DNA of 64,000 nucleotides from Dipteronia dyeriana (Eukaryota > Streptophyta > Magnoliopsida > Sapindales > Sapindaceae), in contig CM065299.1 in assembly GCA_032871835.1 (NCBI GenBank), positions 27,483,074-27,547,073 of the forward strand, given 5' to 3'. The notes beneath the pieces are model-generated. The model did not search any database and had not been told where the DNA came from. It was given only the letters and a program-made list of their open reading frames with translations. Of this stretch, positions 1 through 9,660 are shown in pieces. The translations under genes were made by a program, and so were the position numbers. Each line of letters begins with the position of its first letter. Position 1 is the first letter of the stretch.

Positions 1-2
1 AA

Positions 3-763
3 ACAATGATTAAGTTTTTAAAGGAAAATCTTTTGAGTCGATTTGGAATCCCTCAAGCCATTATCAGTGATGGAGGGAAACACTTTTGTAACAAACCTTT
101 TGAGTCTTTAATGATGAAATATGGAGTCACACATAAAATTGCCACACCATACCACCCTTAAACAAGTAGTCAAGTTGAGTTAGCAAATAAGGAGATAAAA
201 CAGATCTTGCAACCCTGATCGAAAAGATTGGTCTCTTAGACTAAATGATGCACTTTGGGCTTACGGTACTGCATTCAAAACATCTTTGGGTATGTGTCAT
301 TATCGTTTAGTTTATGGAAAACCTTGTCACTTACCTGTTGAACTTGAGAAAAAAGCATATTGGGAGATTAAAGCTTTCAATTCTAACCTAAATGATGCTG
401 GTGAATTGTAAATAAATGAGCTTGAGGAATTAAGAAATGATGCATATGAAAATACAAAAATTCTTAAAGAAAAATCTAAAACCATTCTTGACAAACAAAT
501 TTTAAGAAGATTATTTGAAGTTGATCAAAAGGTTTTGCTTTATAATTCTTGACTTCATTTATTTCATGACAAATTGAAATAAAAATGGAGTGGTCCATTT
601 GTTATGAAACACGTGTATCCATATGGTGCCCTTGACATTGAGAATCCGAGGAATGGTAATGTGTTTAAAGTAAATGGACAACGTGTGAAACCATTCTTAG
701 AAGATACAGATTTTCAAGAAGACTTTGCCGTCCTTTCTGACCCTTGTTACAACGGTGAGTAGA
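3..763 (+). pseudogene. Ty3/gypsy integrase, C-terminal half, broken
   Basis: This is the last part of a pol polyprotein, the integrase that inserts retrotransposon cDNA. The frame starting at base 3 shows RFGIPQAIISDGG, holding the second catalytic Asp, then QVELANKE with the catalytic Glu. Further on come [10 protein letters not shown], the HLPVEL stretch, and KWSGPFVMKHVYPYGALDI, a GPF-type C-terminal domain. The frame ends near 763 after NGQRVKPFLE. In-frame stops (TAA near 160, TGA near 216, TAA near 409 and others) and at least one frame change make it non-functional. The first catalytic Asp would lie upstream of the window. The tail resembles Athila-group integrases rather than chromoviral ones, since there is no chromodomain. 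Confidence 0.85.
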
Positions 764-991
764 CAAATCTTTTTCTTTTGACTTAATTTGTGTTTGCAAT
801 TATTATTTTTGTTTTTGTTCGCTTTTACGTTTTGAATTTTTGCTTGGTGTGTTTTGCTATATAACCCCGGTTAAGTCGCGGATAACGGTACTCCATGACA
901 ATTCAAATCGGTTTAATTCAATTTTCCAAATAACTGATCCCCAAAACAAGACATGGAAAACATTTTCACAAACCTGTGAAAAAGTTTTCCA

Positions 992-1331
992 TTGTTACCC
1001 CAAAATGCTCTGAAAAAGATTTACAAAGCACCTTCCGAAAGATTACGCTTACTGATGATGAACAACATTCCTGCTGATATTCGCTGGTTGATCGAAGCTA
1101 AGGTATGTCTAGTATGTGAGTCTGATGATTCATTTATATCTTACATGTCTGATTTTGGAAGAAGCAACCTTGCAAGAAAATGAAGAGCTAATAAGTTAGG
1201 CGTTACTTGTCACAAATGTGCATGTACAACTTGCAACACACGTTGTTGTTCTTTAGGAATGGTGTCTAATAATCGAGAAGATATAACTTTATTCATTAGA
1301 CATGGTTTTGCGTTGGGAGTTATTGGATAAT
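992..1331 (+). pseudogene. Small Cys-rich ORF of unknown function after integrase
   Basis: One frame runs from the ATG at 992 to a TAA near 1329, broken only by a TGA at 1181-1183. After that stop it encodes CHKCACTTCNTRCC, a dense Cys cluster (C-x2-C-x-C-x2-C-x3-CC) that could bind metal. I do not recognise the protein. It lies between the integrase and the LOG insert, where Athila-type elements often carry extra ORFs. The N-terminal part (about residues 1-60) shows no known motif. It could be a captured host exon or an element-specific accessory gene. Confidence 0.35.
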
Positions 1332-1505
1332 ATCTTAACGACTCTTTATGCACATCCTAGTGAATATGTGCAAATGGAAATTGACCGATTATGGCCACAA
1401 TTTCAAAAAGAACATGCACAATATAGTCTTGGGAATCTGACTTTAAAATACCATGTTTGCCAATTTATAAGAAAATTGGATGGGAAGCATATCCCCGACC
1501 CATAG
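1302..1505 (+). CDS. Uncharacterised short ORF retained in two related elements
   Basis: This open frame of 67 codons starts at ATG 1302 and overlaps the end of the Cys-rich ORF in another frame. It is rich in charged and aromatic residues (EYVQMEIDRLWPQFQKEH) and shows no domain I recognise. Its second half, from about 1418 on, recurs at about 35352-35450 in the related element, so this block belongs to the retrotransposon family and not to the LOG insert. In the second copy the block joins directly to a gag-leader-like region. It could be the remnant of an env-like or accessory ORF. A protein product is unproven. Confidence 0.3.
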   Translation: MVLRWELLDNILTTLYAHPSEYVQMEIDRLWPQFQKEHAQYSLGNLTLKYHVCQFIRKLDGKHIPDP

Positions 1506-1731
1506 AGGGCATTGAATATGTTTCTGGACATAAAACCTGAGGAAGATGTGAGCCACAATCACAACTACCAGTTAATATCCTTTTGTTTTTATTATCTTTT
1601 TCCCTCCGCATTTAATGTCTTTTGTAATTATTGTTGTTTACTTTTGATTTTTGAACCATTTGGATCTAATATCAATGACGAATACGTTGCCCTATACATA
1701 TATGTGTATCATTGTGTTACCTTTTCGGGAT

Positions 1732-1740
1732 CTATAAATA
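1732..1740 (+). promoter_or_regulatory. Candidate TATA box upstream of the LOG-like ORF
   Basis: CTATAAATA matches the plant TATA consensus and lies about 72-80 bases before the LOG ATG at 1812. That leaves room for a start site near 1765 and a leader of about 45 bases. The surrounding segment (about 1662-1811) is absent from the related element at 35580. It may therefore have arrived with the captured gene. AT-rich DNA produces such matches by chance, so this stays a candidate. Confidence 0.35.
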
Positions 1741-1811
1741 CAAGTATTTGTTTTTTTTTTTGCTTCAAAGCACTCATAAACATTCAAAATAAAAATTCAG
1801 AGAGTGCATTA

Positions 1812-2411
1812 ATGGCGTCACCTTCAACTAAACTATTCACAAACATTTATGTGTTTGGTGCCATTAATTATGGGAAATGCAGAGAGTTTGTTAAGGTTGC
1901 AACTCATCTTGGTAAAGTTTTGGCTAAGCAAAAAATACACCTAGTGTATGGATGAGGTAACTTGGGATTAATAGGGTGTGTTTCACGAGCTGCACGAGAC
2001 GGAGGTAGTCAAGTTTTGGGTATTGTCCCAAAACTGATGGCCGCAACAGACATCATCGGAAAGACAAACGGTGAAGAACTAGTTGTTTCAGGTATGCCTG
2101 AAAGATTGACTGATATGTTACATCATGCTGATGCGTTTATAGCCTTGCCATATGGTTTTGGAACCTTAGAAGAAATCTTTACAATGGCATCCTGGGTGAA
2201 AATACACATCTATGAAAAACCCATCGGTTTGTTGAATGTTAATAAATTTTATGATGGTTTGCTTTCATTTCTTGATCATGCTCAGAAAAATTATTACATT
2301 CCACCTTCAATCCGAAAAATCTTTATCTCTGCTTCAAGCCCTCATGAGCTGATTGACCAGTTACAAGCTTTTAATTATGAGCTAGATCCCTCAACTTCCA
2401 AAATAGATTGA
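1812..2411 (+). pseudogene. Captured LONELY GUY (LOG)-like phosphoribohydrolase
   Basis: LOG enzymes release active cytokinin bases from riboside 5'-monophosphates in the cytosol. The reading frame from ATG 1812 covers about 199 codons, close to the usual 200-230 residue family length, with one TGA at 1953-1955. Visible family landmarks are HLVYG followed by GNLGLIG (normally a GGG..GLMG loop), VLGIVPK, and ADAFIALPYGFGTLEE, equivalent to the LOG signature PGGxGTxxE. Then come PIGLLNVNKFYDGLLSF and a final ISASSPHEL helix region. Odd points: the stop falls exactly in the glycine loop, the first signature Gly is Tyr, and the usual Arg-Lys pair in the HERK-type motif reads PERL. No introns are visible, although plant LOG genes have several. 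It sits inside the retrotransposon on the same strand as pol. Activity is very unlikely; homology is clear. Confidence 0.85.
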
Positions 2412-2921
2412 TCCATTGATGAAGACAACAAGAAACACATAATTGATTTGAATCTCAGTTTGTAATTGTCCCATGTTTTTTATGCATATTTTGCTCAGAA
2501 AAATTATTACATTCCACCTTCAATCCGAAAAATCTTTATCTCTGCTTCAAGCCCTCATGAGCTGATTGAGCAGTTACAAGCTTTTAATTATGAGTTAGAT
2601 CCCTCAACCTCCAAAATAGATTGATCCATTGATGAAGACAACAAGAAACACATAATTGATTTGAATCTCAGTTTGTAATTGTCCCATGTTTTTTATGCAT
2701 ATTTTGCTCATAAAAATTATTACATTCCACCTTCAATCCGAAAAATCTTTATCTCTGCTTCAAGCCCTCATGAGCTGATTGACCAGTTACAAGCTTTTAA
2801 TTATGAGCTAGATCCCTCAACCTCCAAAATAGATTGGTCAATTGATGAAGACAACAAGAAACAAAAAATTGATTTTGAATCTCAGTTTGTAATTGTCCCA
2901 TGTTTTTTATGCATTTTGTTT
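2283..2921 (+). repeat. 213-bp tandem triplication of the LOG 3' end
   Basis: Three direct copies start at 2283, 2496 and 2709 with an exact period of 213 bp (71 codons, frame-preserving). Each covers the last part of the LOG frame (NYYIPPSIRKIFISASSPH to STSKID) plus about 90 bases after it. Copies 1 and 2 end the frame with ATAGATTGA. Copy 3 has TGG in place of TGA and stays open to 2996. Copies differ by only a few bases, so the expansion is young relative to the capture. Confidence 0.95.
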
Positions 2922-2996
2922 TCCTTTATTTTGTATTACTTTTGTTGTTTTTACAGGATTTTGTTGTTTTCAAATTGTTCAAGTGATATCTTCTAA

Positions 2997-4145
2997 ACCT
3001 TACCTCTTTCTAAAGACATTGGGGATAATGTCTCGTTCTGGTTGGGGGGGGGGGGGGAGTTGATTTATTAACTTTTGTTTTTCAAAAAAAAAAAAAAAAC
3101 TAACTTCTGACCTTTTTTTTTTGGTAAAGATGGTCGAGTAAAGAGGTCTTTTAGATACTTCTGAGACGCATATTTGTAGTTCTGATGCATTTTTTCCCTT
3201 TCTTCAAACTATTCAAATTTATGAACTCTCCGTTGTGATGTCATTGACTAATCCTTTTGTTCATTCAGTTATCTTGAGAAAATTTTCGAACTATTCTGGA
3301 CACACATGCACATTGACGCGTGATTATGTGAAGTAAGTTGAGATTTTGCGATATTTAGTTCTGAAACATCATTCAAGGGTAACAAAAGAAGGCAGTGGTC
3401 TTGTTTAAAAAAATATATAGTAATAATAATAATAATAATAATTTTGTGTGTTTTGACCAAAACTCTTACTTAGTAGCCGGGCCTTATGCCTCAGTAAGCA
3501 TAGAGTGTTCACGTAAAACGGTGGAGTTTGGATAAGAATAAAGTGCAGTTTCGTAGCCTCTTTAACTTGAGAAATTAAGTCCGAGGGGTGCTTCAACACC
3601 TATTGCCCTAAGACCAACTGGTTTGGGAGTCATTGACCCACAACTCGTTACACAGGTTAAAGAGAAAGCTTAAGAAAATTGTACTAATAAAAAACATCTG
3701 CAATCCGAGTAATTAAGCCCGTAGGAGTGTTTCAACACTTAATGCGCTAAAGCCAACTGGTTTGGGAGTCATTGGCCGAAAGCTCGCTACATGGATTAAA
3801 GATGGAATGTTTGTTTTCAATTTTTTAAAATTTTCTAGTTTAAAAAAAAAAGAGAAAAAAAAGTAGTAGAAGAAGAAAATAAAACTACTGCCTAAGGAAG
3901 AAGCCCTGATGAGATTTCGAAATGAAAATGTTGTTTGATTTCAATTGAATCTCATAGTTATTGTGTTAATCTTTATTGAGCACAAAAAAGTTTGATTGAT
4001 ATCTCGATGGATGACTAGTTGACAGAGGGTGAGAAAACAGGTCTGGGAGAGTTTGTTTATTTGGTAGTTTTTTAGATTTGAATTTGAGTTTTTACTATTT
4101 TCGCTTTAGTTGCTAGGGACTAGCAATAAGCTGGTAGGGGGGGCG
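2997..4145 (+). other. 3' non-coding internal region of the Athila-like element
   Basis: No gene is seen here. The block contains a G-run (about 3043-3057), a TAA microsatellite (about 3419-3442) and two related units that each contain CAACTGGTTTGGGAGTCATT (about 3616 and 3758). It ends in a G-rich tract just before the LTR at 4146, the expected polypurine primer position. The same order of motifs recurs at about 35730-36841 in the related element, so the layout is conserved even though coding parts differ. The short ORFs on the - strand here are chance products of the TAA repeat. Confidence 0.75.
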
Positions 4146-5245
4146 TGATTAACACTGAAAAGTGTATGTTTACTAAGGGATAATATCATCATTTTACACT
4201 TCCAATATGATTAATTCCCCAATTTAGACATATTTTCGTTCGCTCGTTTAAATAAATGTGTTGTGAAACAATCTGTGTATTTTTCTTTGTATTTTAGAGG
4301 TAATATGGTCAATTCAGAATTATGGAGAAGTCAGATGGCAAAACAAACATCATTTTCAAGTTTAGAACGTCAAAAACCATGTGAAGGCCACGAAGGGCAT
4401 TTTTGTTTTGACTATTCACTGTTCACTGTTCACTGTTGACTTTCACTGATGCGGTTACTGTTCACTATTCATTGTTCACTGTTCATTATTCACTGATGAC
4501 GTGACAAAATCTGGATGCTCTGTTCTAAGTTCATCAGATGGTCAATTTTCATCCTTATTTTATATAAATAGGGGACCTTTCCCCCCTTATTTGGACATCC
4601 TGAATCCAAATATGATATTAGATTTATGAAATTATCTCTCTTTTGTTCTCAAATTCTCAGTTTAAATAAAATAGTTATTTTCTAGTTAAATTATGTTTGG
4701 CTAATTTTATATAGCTGGGGCCAAAGGTGATACTGTTGGTATGAAAAATATGATCCAATTTTGGTATGTTTATTATTTTTTTGCTTTCTCCCCTCTGATC
4801 TTTGTGGAGTTTTTGACTCACTGTAGACAGAAAGATATTGTCTAGCATAGTGGGTACTTTTATCCATATCTATCAGAGAGTGGTTTCTCCCATCTGATCT
4901 TTGTGGAGTTTTGACTCACTGTAGACAGAGAGAAGTTGTCTAACATAGTGGATACTTTTACCCACATCTTTCAAAGAGTGGTAAGTGGAGTGGAATACCC
5001 TGACATTAATCTGGACTAAATATTAATAATCGGTTCATATTCGGATTACCAACAGTAGATCCCTTAGCCCCAATTTTAATTTTAATTGAATTACATTTTA
5101 TAACGAGCTTATTAATTAATCTAGATAATTAATTCTACAAGGACAAGTGAACAACCTCCCTGTGGTTCGATCCGGTCTTACCAGTTAATTTATTACTTTG
5201 ATACTCTTATACTTGGGAGTTGGAACTCTTCTTTAGAACGTGTCA
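4146..5245 (+). repeat. LTR A, 3' LTR of the Athila-like element
   Basis: This LTR of about 1100 bp begins TGATTAACACTG and ends ACGTGTCA. It aligns along its length with LTR copies at 33595-34712 and 36842-37964. It contains ACTGTTCA-type short repeats (about 4420-4495) next to a TGATGACGTGAC motif, then a TATA box TATATAAATA at 4561-4570 and a leader-like region with repeated TTTGTGGAGTTTTTGACTC blocks. No target duplication can be checked because the 5' end of the element is outside the window. Confidence 0.85.
4420..4570 (+). promoter_or_regulatory. LTR U3 promoter: ACTGTTCA repeats, TGACG motif, TATA box
   Basis: Short direct repeats built on CACTGTTCACTGTT fill about 4420-4495 and are followed by GATGACGTGAC, a TGACG-type bZIP binding motif. 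TATATAAATA follows at 4561-4570. The equivalent LTRs at 33870-34035 and 37110-37280 have the same order with different repeat numbers. Promoter function is inferred from layout. Confidence 0.5.
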
Positions 5246-5263
5246 AAGTGTCTATATTCCAGA

Positions 5264-6790
5264 GGGAAGTTGTTAGGGTTTAAGTCTGTTATATTAGAAT
5301 TCTGTGAGAGCCATATTCTTGGGTTATAGAAAAGAGCGAGCTTCAAGAAGACCAAAAAACCATCGACAAATGAAAAGCTAGAACTAGTACAAACCGATGT
5401 TTAGGGTCCAGCTTCAGTCTCATCAACCGGAGGTTAATCAGTACTCATCACGTTCATCGATGATCATTCAAGGAAGGTGTGGTTTACTTCTTACGACACG
5501 AGTATGAGGGGTTTGAATCCATCAAGAAGTGGAAGGCCATGGTTACAAATGAGACAAGGTTAGAGATCAAGAAGCTGTGTTCAGTCAATGATGGAGAGTA
5601 TGAAGACAACGAGTTTAAGAATTTTTGCTACCACAGTAAGATTAAGCTCAAAAGGACTGTGCTAGGGACACCAAAGCAAAATGTTATAGCAGAGCGAATG
5701 AACAAGACATTGACTGAGAAAGCCAAAAGCATGAGTCTACAGTCAGGGTTGTTGAAATAGTTCTAGATAGAGGAAGTCAATACAACAACGTACTTGATCA
5801 ACAAAAGACCATCAAAACCTTTGGACCTCGCACTACTAGAAGAGATTTGGACTTAGAAAGAGATAAAAATTTCTCACTTGAAAGTATTTGGTTATTTTCC
5901 TAATGTACATATATGTGACCTTGTGAGGAGCAAGGTGGACGTAAAATTAGTGAAACGCACCTTGGTGGGTTATGGTGAAGACGAGTTTGGGTATATAATC
6001 TAGGAAAACCAAAACCAAAAGATGATCAGAAGTAGCGATGTTGTCTTTAACGAAAAGGTCATGTACAAGAATAGAATTACATAAATGTCTACGCAATAAG
6101 AGTCAGACTATTTTGGACCAAAAGGATGTATCAGGTGGTGAAGATGCGGAACGTGGTAAGAATCACCAGATTGAAGAAAATGGCATGCAACCTCAGGTCG
6201 AAGAACCTATACTACAAGAAGAAGTTCTTGAAGCATAGAGCTCGATGGGTCAAAGGGTACTAAATCCGTAAGTTAGGAATGCTTTGAGAAGATCCCCAAC
6301 ATGCCTACAATACACTGTAGAGAACCACTTGCCTACATATACCAAATATGAGGTATTACATGTTAATCCAGATGCTAGAGATATTGAGTGCTATGATGAA
6401 GCGTGTCAGGTAGAAGGTGCGAGCAAGTGGGAGCTTGGGATAAAGAAAGAGCTGAAGCCGCTTGTATCTAATCAGACTTAGGAGTTAGCCGAGTTACCTA
6501 AAGAAAAGCAAGCCTTGCACAATAAATGGGTTTTTCGAATCAAGGAGAAGCATGATATTAAAAGAGATACAAAGCAAGACTAGTGGTCAAAGGCTTTTAA
6601 CGGAATGAAGATATTGACTACAATAATACTTTTTCTCTTCTTATTCAACTAACTACAATCCGATTAAAGTTGAGCACTGTAGCAGCAAATGGATTATATA
6701 TTGAACAGTTAGATGTGAAAACTGTCTTTCTTCATCAAGATCTGAAGAATAGATACATGCAACAACTAAAGGGGTTTATGATAGAGGAAA
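5264..6790 (+). pseudogene. Ty1/copia integrase and start of reverse transcriptase, degenerate
   Basis: This is a decayed copia pol. Readable pieces are SFKKTKKPSTNEKLELVQTD and FIDDHSRKVWF (integrase start, shifted frames), then the frame 5479-5760 with GTPKQNVIAERMNKTLTEKA (copia integrase, catalytic Glu). VFGYFPNVHI and a glycine-rich VGYGEDEFGY region follow. From about 6480 it becomes reverse transcriptase: LHNKWVFRIKEKH, RLVVKGF, LKLSTVAANGLYIEQLDVKT, ending at about 6790 after MQQLKGF. Many stops and shifts are present. The sequence resumes at 15190 after an inserted element. No LTRs are recognised for it, so it is a fragment joined directly after the Athila-like LTR. Confidence 0.8.
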
Positions 6791-7465
6791 TGTAAATAAT
6801 ATTCGATATAATCAAAACAACTTCGGATTACCGTTCACCATCGAAAATCCAAATTCCAACGGAAGCGGGATAAAACACCTGGAACTGTATCACAGGTCAG
6901 AGGATGATCACGCGATTAGAAAGTCCTCTCTAATCACAGTGCATGTTACTCACACTTTGATTGTGGATGAGAGAAATTTCTACAGATTTTCTTCACATCT
7001 CTCTTGTGTTTTTCTCTGTATTTATTGTGCTTCAAACACTTGCACACATACTCTCTGTGTTATCCTTTGCATCGAAAATACACATATGACACAACACTCA
7101 CATATGCTGTTGTCTTGCATACATGCTACCAGACCACACAAATATTCAAGTACACTTTCCCATACATGCTTTGCATTTCACATGCACACACACATGCCTT
7201 GCATTTCCCATGCACATACAATACATTCCATGTATGCATTTTCAGTACACGTATTGTGTATCTTATGTATATCAGTTTCTTAACTGACACTTATACCACA
7301 AAAACTGCTCATACAGTTATAAAAGTTGGTGCATGGGCTTTGCATGTGTTGGGCTAGGTGACTTGGGCTTGGTGTATATGGATTTTGGGCTCTCCATGTA
7401 TGTTTGTGTTGTTCCCCCACTTAGGTGTATAATGGGTCTCCAACCCATACCCAAATATACTAACA
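6791..7465 (-). repeat. Left LTR (3' LTR) of the - strand copia element
   Basis: This 675-bp sequence is nearly the same as 14517-15189 and has TG..CA ends. It contains a CATGCACACACAC/ACATGCC-rich stretch (about 7160-7250) that produces chance ORFs. The purine-rich stretch just inside it (about 7466-7480, GCGAGCGAGAGA on the - strand) is at the polypurine tract position. Confidence 0.92.
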
Positions 7466-7672
7466 TCTCTCGCTCGCAAAAGTGGAGCCAATACAGTTAA
7501 GTTACCACAAGCCCGTTCTAGGTGCAATATTTATTAATCAACATCTACCACTCCCCAAATGGCGTAAGATGTTATATATACAGAAGGAGCCTTTAAACAT
7601 TTAAACACAAGTATTATCATTATTATCAAAAGTGTTCATACGGGTAAATGCATCGTGTGACCTATGAACAAT

Positions 7673-7725
<53 letters not shown>

Positions 7726-9059
7726 GAGCTAACAATCTCAAATGTAAATTCTCTATTTACAAGAGATACTATTGTTCATTATTGTATCATAGATTTAATT
7801 TATAATTTTTATCAGTCTAAAGCATACTTAATCCCTCAAAAGCTATGCTTGAATTTATCACAATTCATGTATCCACAATTGTAACAAATACAATTGGTCG
7901 ACCAGTGAATACATAAGTCAGATAAAAATTCATTAAATCTTTCCATTTCATCTCTATCTTTTCGTCTCAAGAACAACTGCTACCCTAGACGTGCCCCATA
8001 GGCTGAATTATCATAGCCATAGAAATAACACGCTAAAGGTGCTAACATTATCCTGTCACTTCAAGATAGAGTGAATGGTCATAAGGACACTGTTTGAAGT
8101 TAATGTAAAACTTCAGTGGAACTTACACAATGAAGAAGCAGGGATTCATTCTCTCATTTTCCACATCGGTCACATATAGCACACGTGGTATGAAACACGT
8201 GTCAAAGTGAATTTCATTATAAATAAGAATGCATATGTCTTTATATTATTCATTGTACAGATCTTAGTCTAGTCACAACTCTCTTGACTAACCTGAGTTC
8301 TTAAAAGTTTGCCTCTCTCTGACGCCACATTAAGATCTCAAATCTGACTTGAATCAGGTATCAATGATAATGGGGTCTATCATGATCGGTTCTAAAATAT
8401 ATTAGTATATTTATTGTGAACCTTATCTTGACAAAGTCAAGGCGACATATTCATATATACTTGCTCTGTGAGATATATCCTACATATTCTCTACTAGAAA
8501 TGTGTCTCATCTCAGCGTGCTATCTCGACAACTGAGATGACCACATGTGTAAGAATGCTGGTCTCAACCTGACGACATATTTTTTATTACATTATGTGTC
8601 TAATTATGCTAGCATTAATGGTAAATTTCCTTACTATTAAAGTTATATCATAATCCTCTCAATCTAGGATTATATTGGTATACATTTACCAATCTTGTAG
8701 CATAATTTCTATTGGGCCTTGTACATACCATAATGTACACTAATTAGTTAGTTGTACTCTCAAGGTATGTCATAATCCTCTTGACAACATCTCAATGCTG
8801 TAATCAAGGATTATATTGGTGTCCACTCACCAATCTTACGACGTAACTAATGATAGACTTTGTACATATAAAGATTCTGTATGGTACTAACATAAAGAAC
8901 TTGTAATTAATAACTTGATTCTATGGAGTTTCAATGTACACATTGAGGATAAGAGTTTGTAATTTCATAATAGGAATATCTATGAGCCTATAATTGCTCA
9001 TTTCAAATCAACTATTACTCTTAATATATATCATCCACATTGCTCATATAAAATCTCAA
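7466..9059 (-). other. Copia internal 3' region with no readable ORF
   Basis: This stretch should hold the RNase H end of pol on the - strand. I find no clear motif through the mutations. It includes a (TA)n run at about 7676-7722. No host gene is seen. Confidence 0.5.
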
Positions 9060-9660
9060 AGAAATTTGAGAATTACCATTTCATTACGGTTTTACAAACT
9101 TTTCATTATTTATAGCCAAGACATATAGTCCACACATATAGATAATATAAAAATTATCCTTAACCTATTTAGTGTACTTACCGTGGCTATCTTTAGTCAT
9201 CATTAATCTATACGACATTACAGCTTGATGAAATAAAAAATACCACTTTCTAAAGGATTGTTTCAAACCATACATTACGTAAGCACACTTATGCGCTCTT
9301 GGTCCTATGAAACATCAAAATTTACAGGCTATTCCATGTAAATCTCTTCCTCTAGTTCTCTATCGAGAAGTACAATCATTACATCCATCTGATGTAACTT
9401 CAGTTTCAAATATGTGACTAGTGCTAGAATAAGGCATATGGAAGAAAACTTTACTTCCATAGAATAAGTCTCTTCATTTGCGATTAATAGTGTCTTATAC
9501 CTTTCATTACTACTTTCCACCTTACATATGACATATGCGGAACCATACATTCATAATGGTCTAATGACCAAGCGGTAAGTGAACCAAGTCCCGGACATGA
9601 TCACTTTTCTAGACTCTATTTCCTCTTCCATTGCTTTCATTCATATATTCACTTAGTAGA
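9060..9660 (-). pseudogene. Copia reverse transcriptase remnant
   Basis: Read on the - strand, the segment shows MKAMEEEIESRK (start of copia RT, shifted) and WFTYRLVIRP. The frame 9550-9329 follows with KFSSICLILALVTYLKLKLH, QMDVMIVLLDRELEEEIYME (copia DVKTAFLNG-type motif, Asp retained) and then MYGLKQSFRKWYFLFHQAV in another frame. This order matches copia RT. Frameshifts and stops inactivate it. No intact YVDD box was found where expected (about 9050-9100). Confidence 0.75.

Larger units (their letters stand above)
1..5245 (+). mobile_element. Athila-like Ty3/gypsy LTR retrotransposon, 3' portion
   Basis: The window opens inside an LTR retrotransposon. In order it shows the integrase core and GPF-type C-terminus (to about 763), two short unknown ORFs, a LOG-like insert in the place where Athila elements carry an env-like ORF, a long non-coding block, a G-rich tract before the LTR, and a 1.1-kb LTR starting TGATTAACACTG. 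The integrase reads most like the Athila group (HLPVEL-type and WSGPF motifs). The related element at 33595-37964 shares this LTR and several internal blocks and has a tRNA-Asp-like primer site, which fits Athila. The 5' half lies outside the window. Family assignment is by remembered motif resemblance. Confidence 0.8.

Noticed and set aside
1812..2411. LOG as a working host gene
   Set aside because: It has a stop in the glycine loop, changed signature residues and no introns, and it lies between integrase and LTR of a retrotransposon.
3269..3599. Short - strand ORFs (also at 36137-36355)
   Set aside because: They include a Tyr run from the TAA microsatellite and lie in a conserved non-coding block.
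6939..7357. Overlapping ORFs of 114-117 codons, repeated at 14686-15081
   Set aside because: They lie wholly in the copia LTRs and come from CA/TG-rich sequence; both LTR copies give similar accidental frames.
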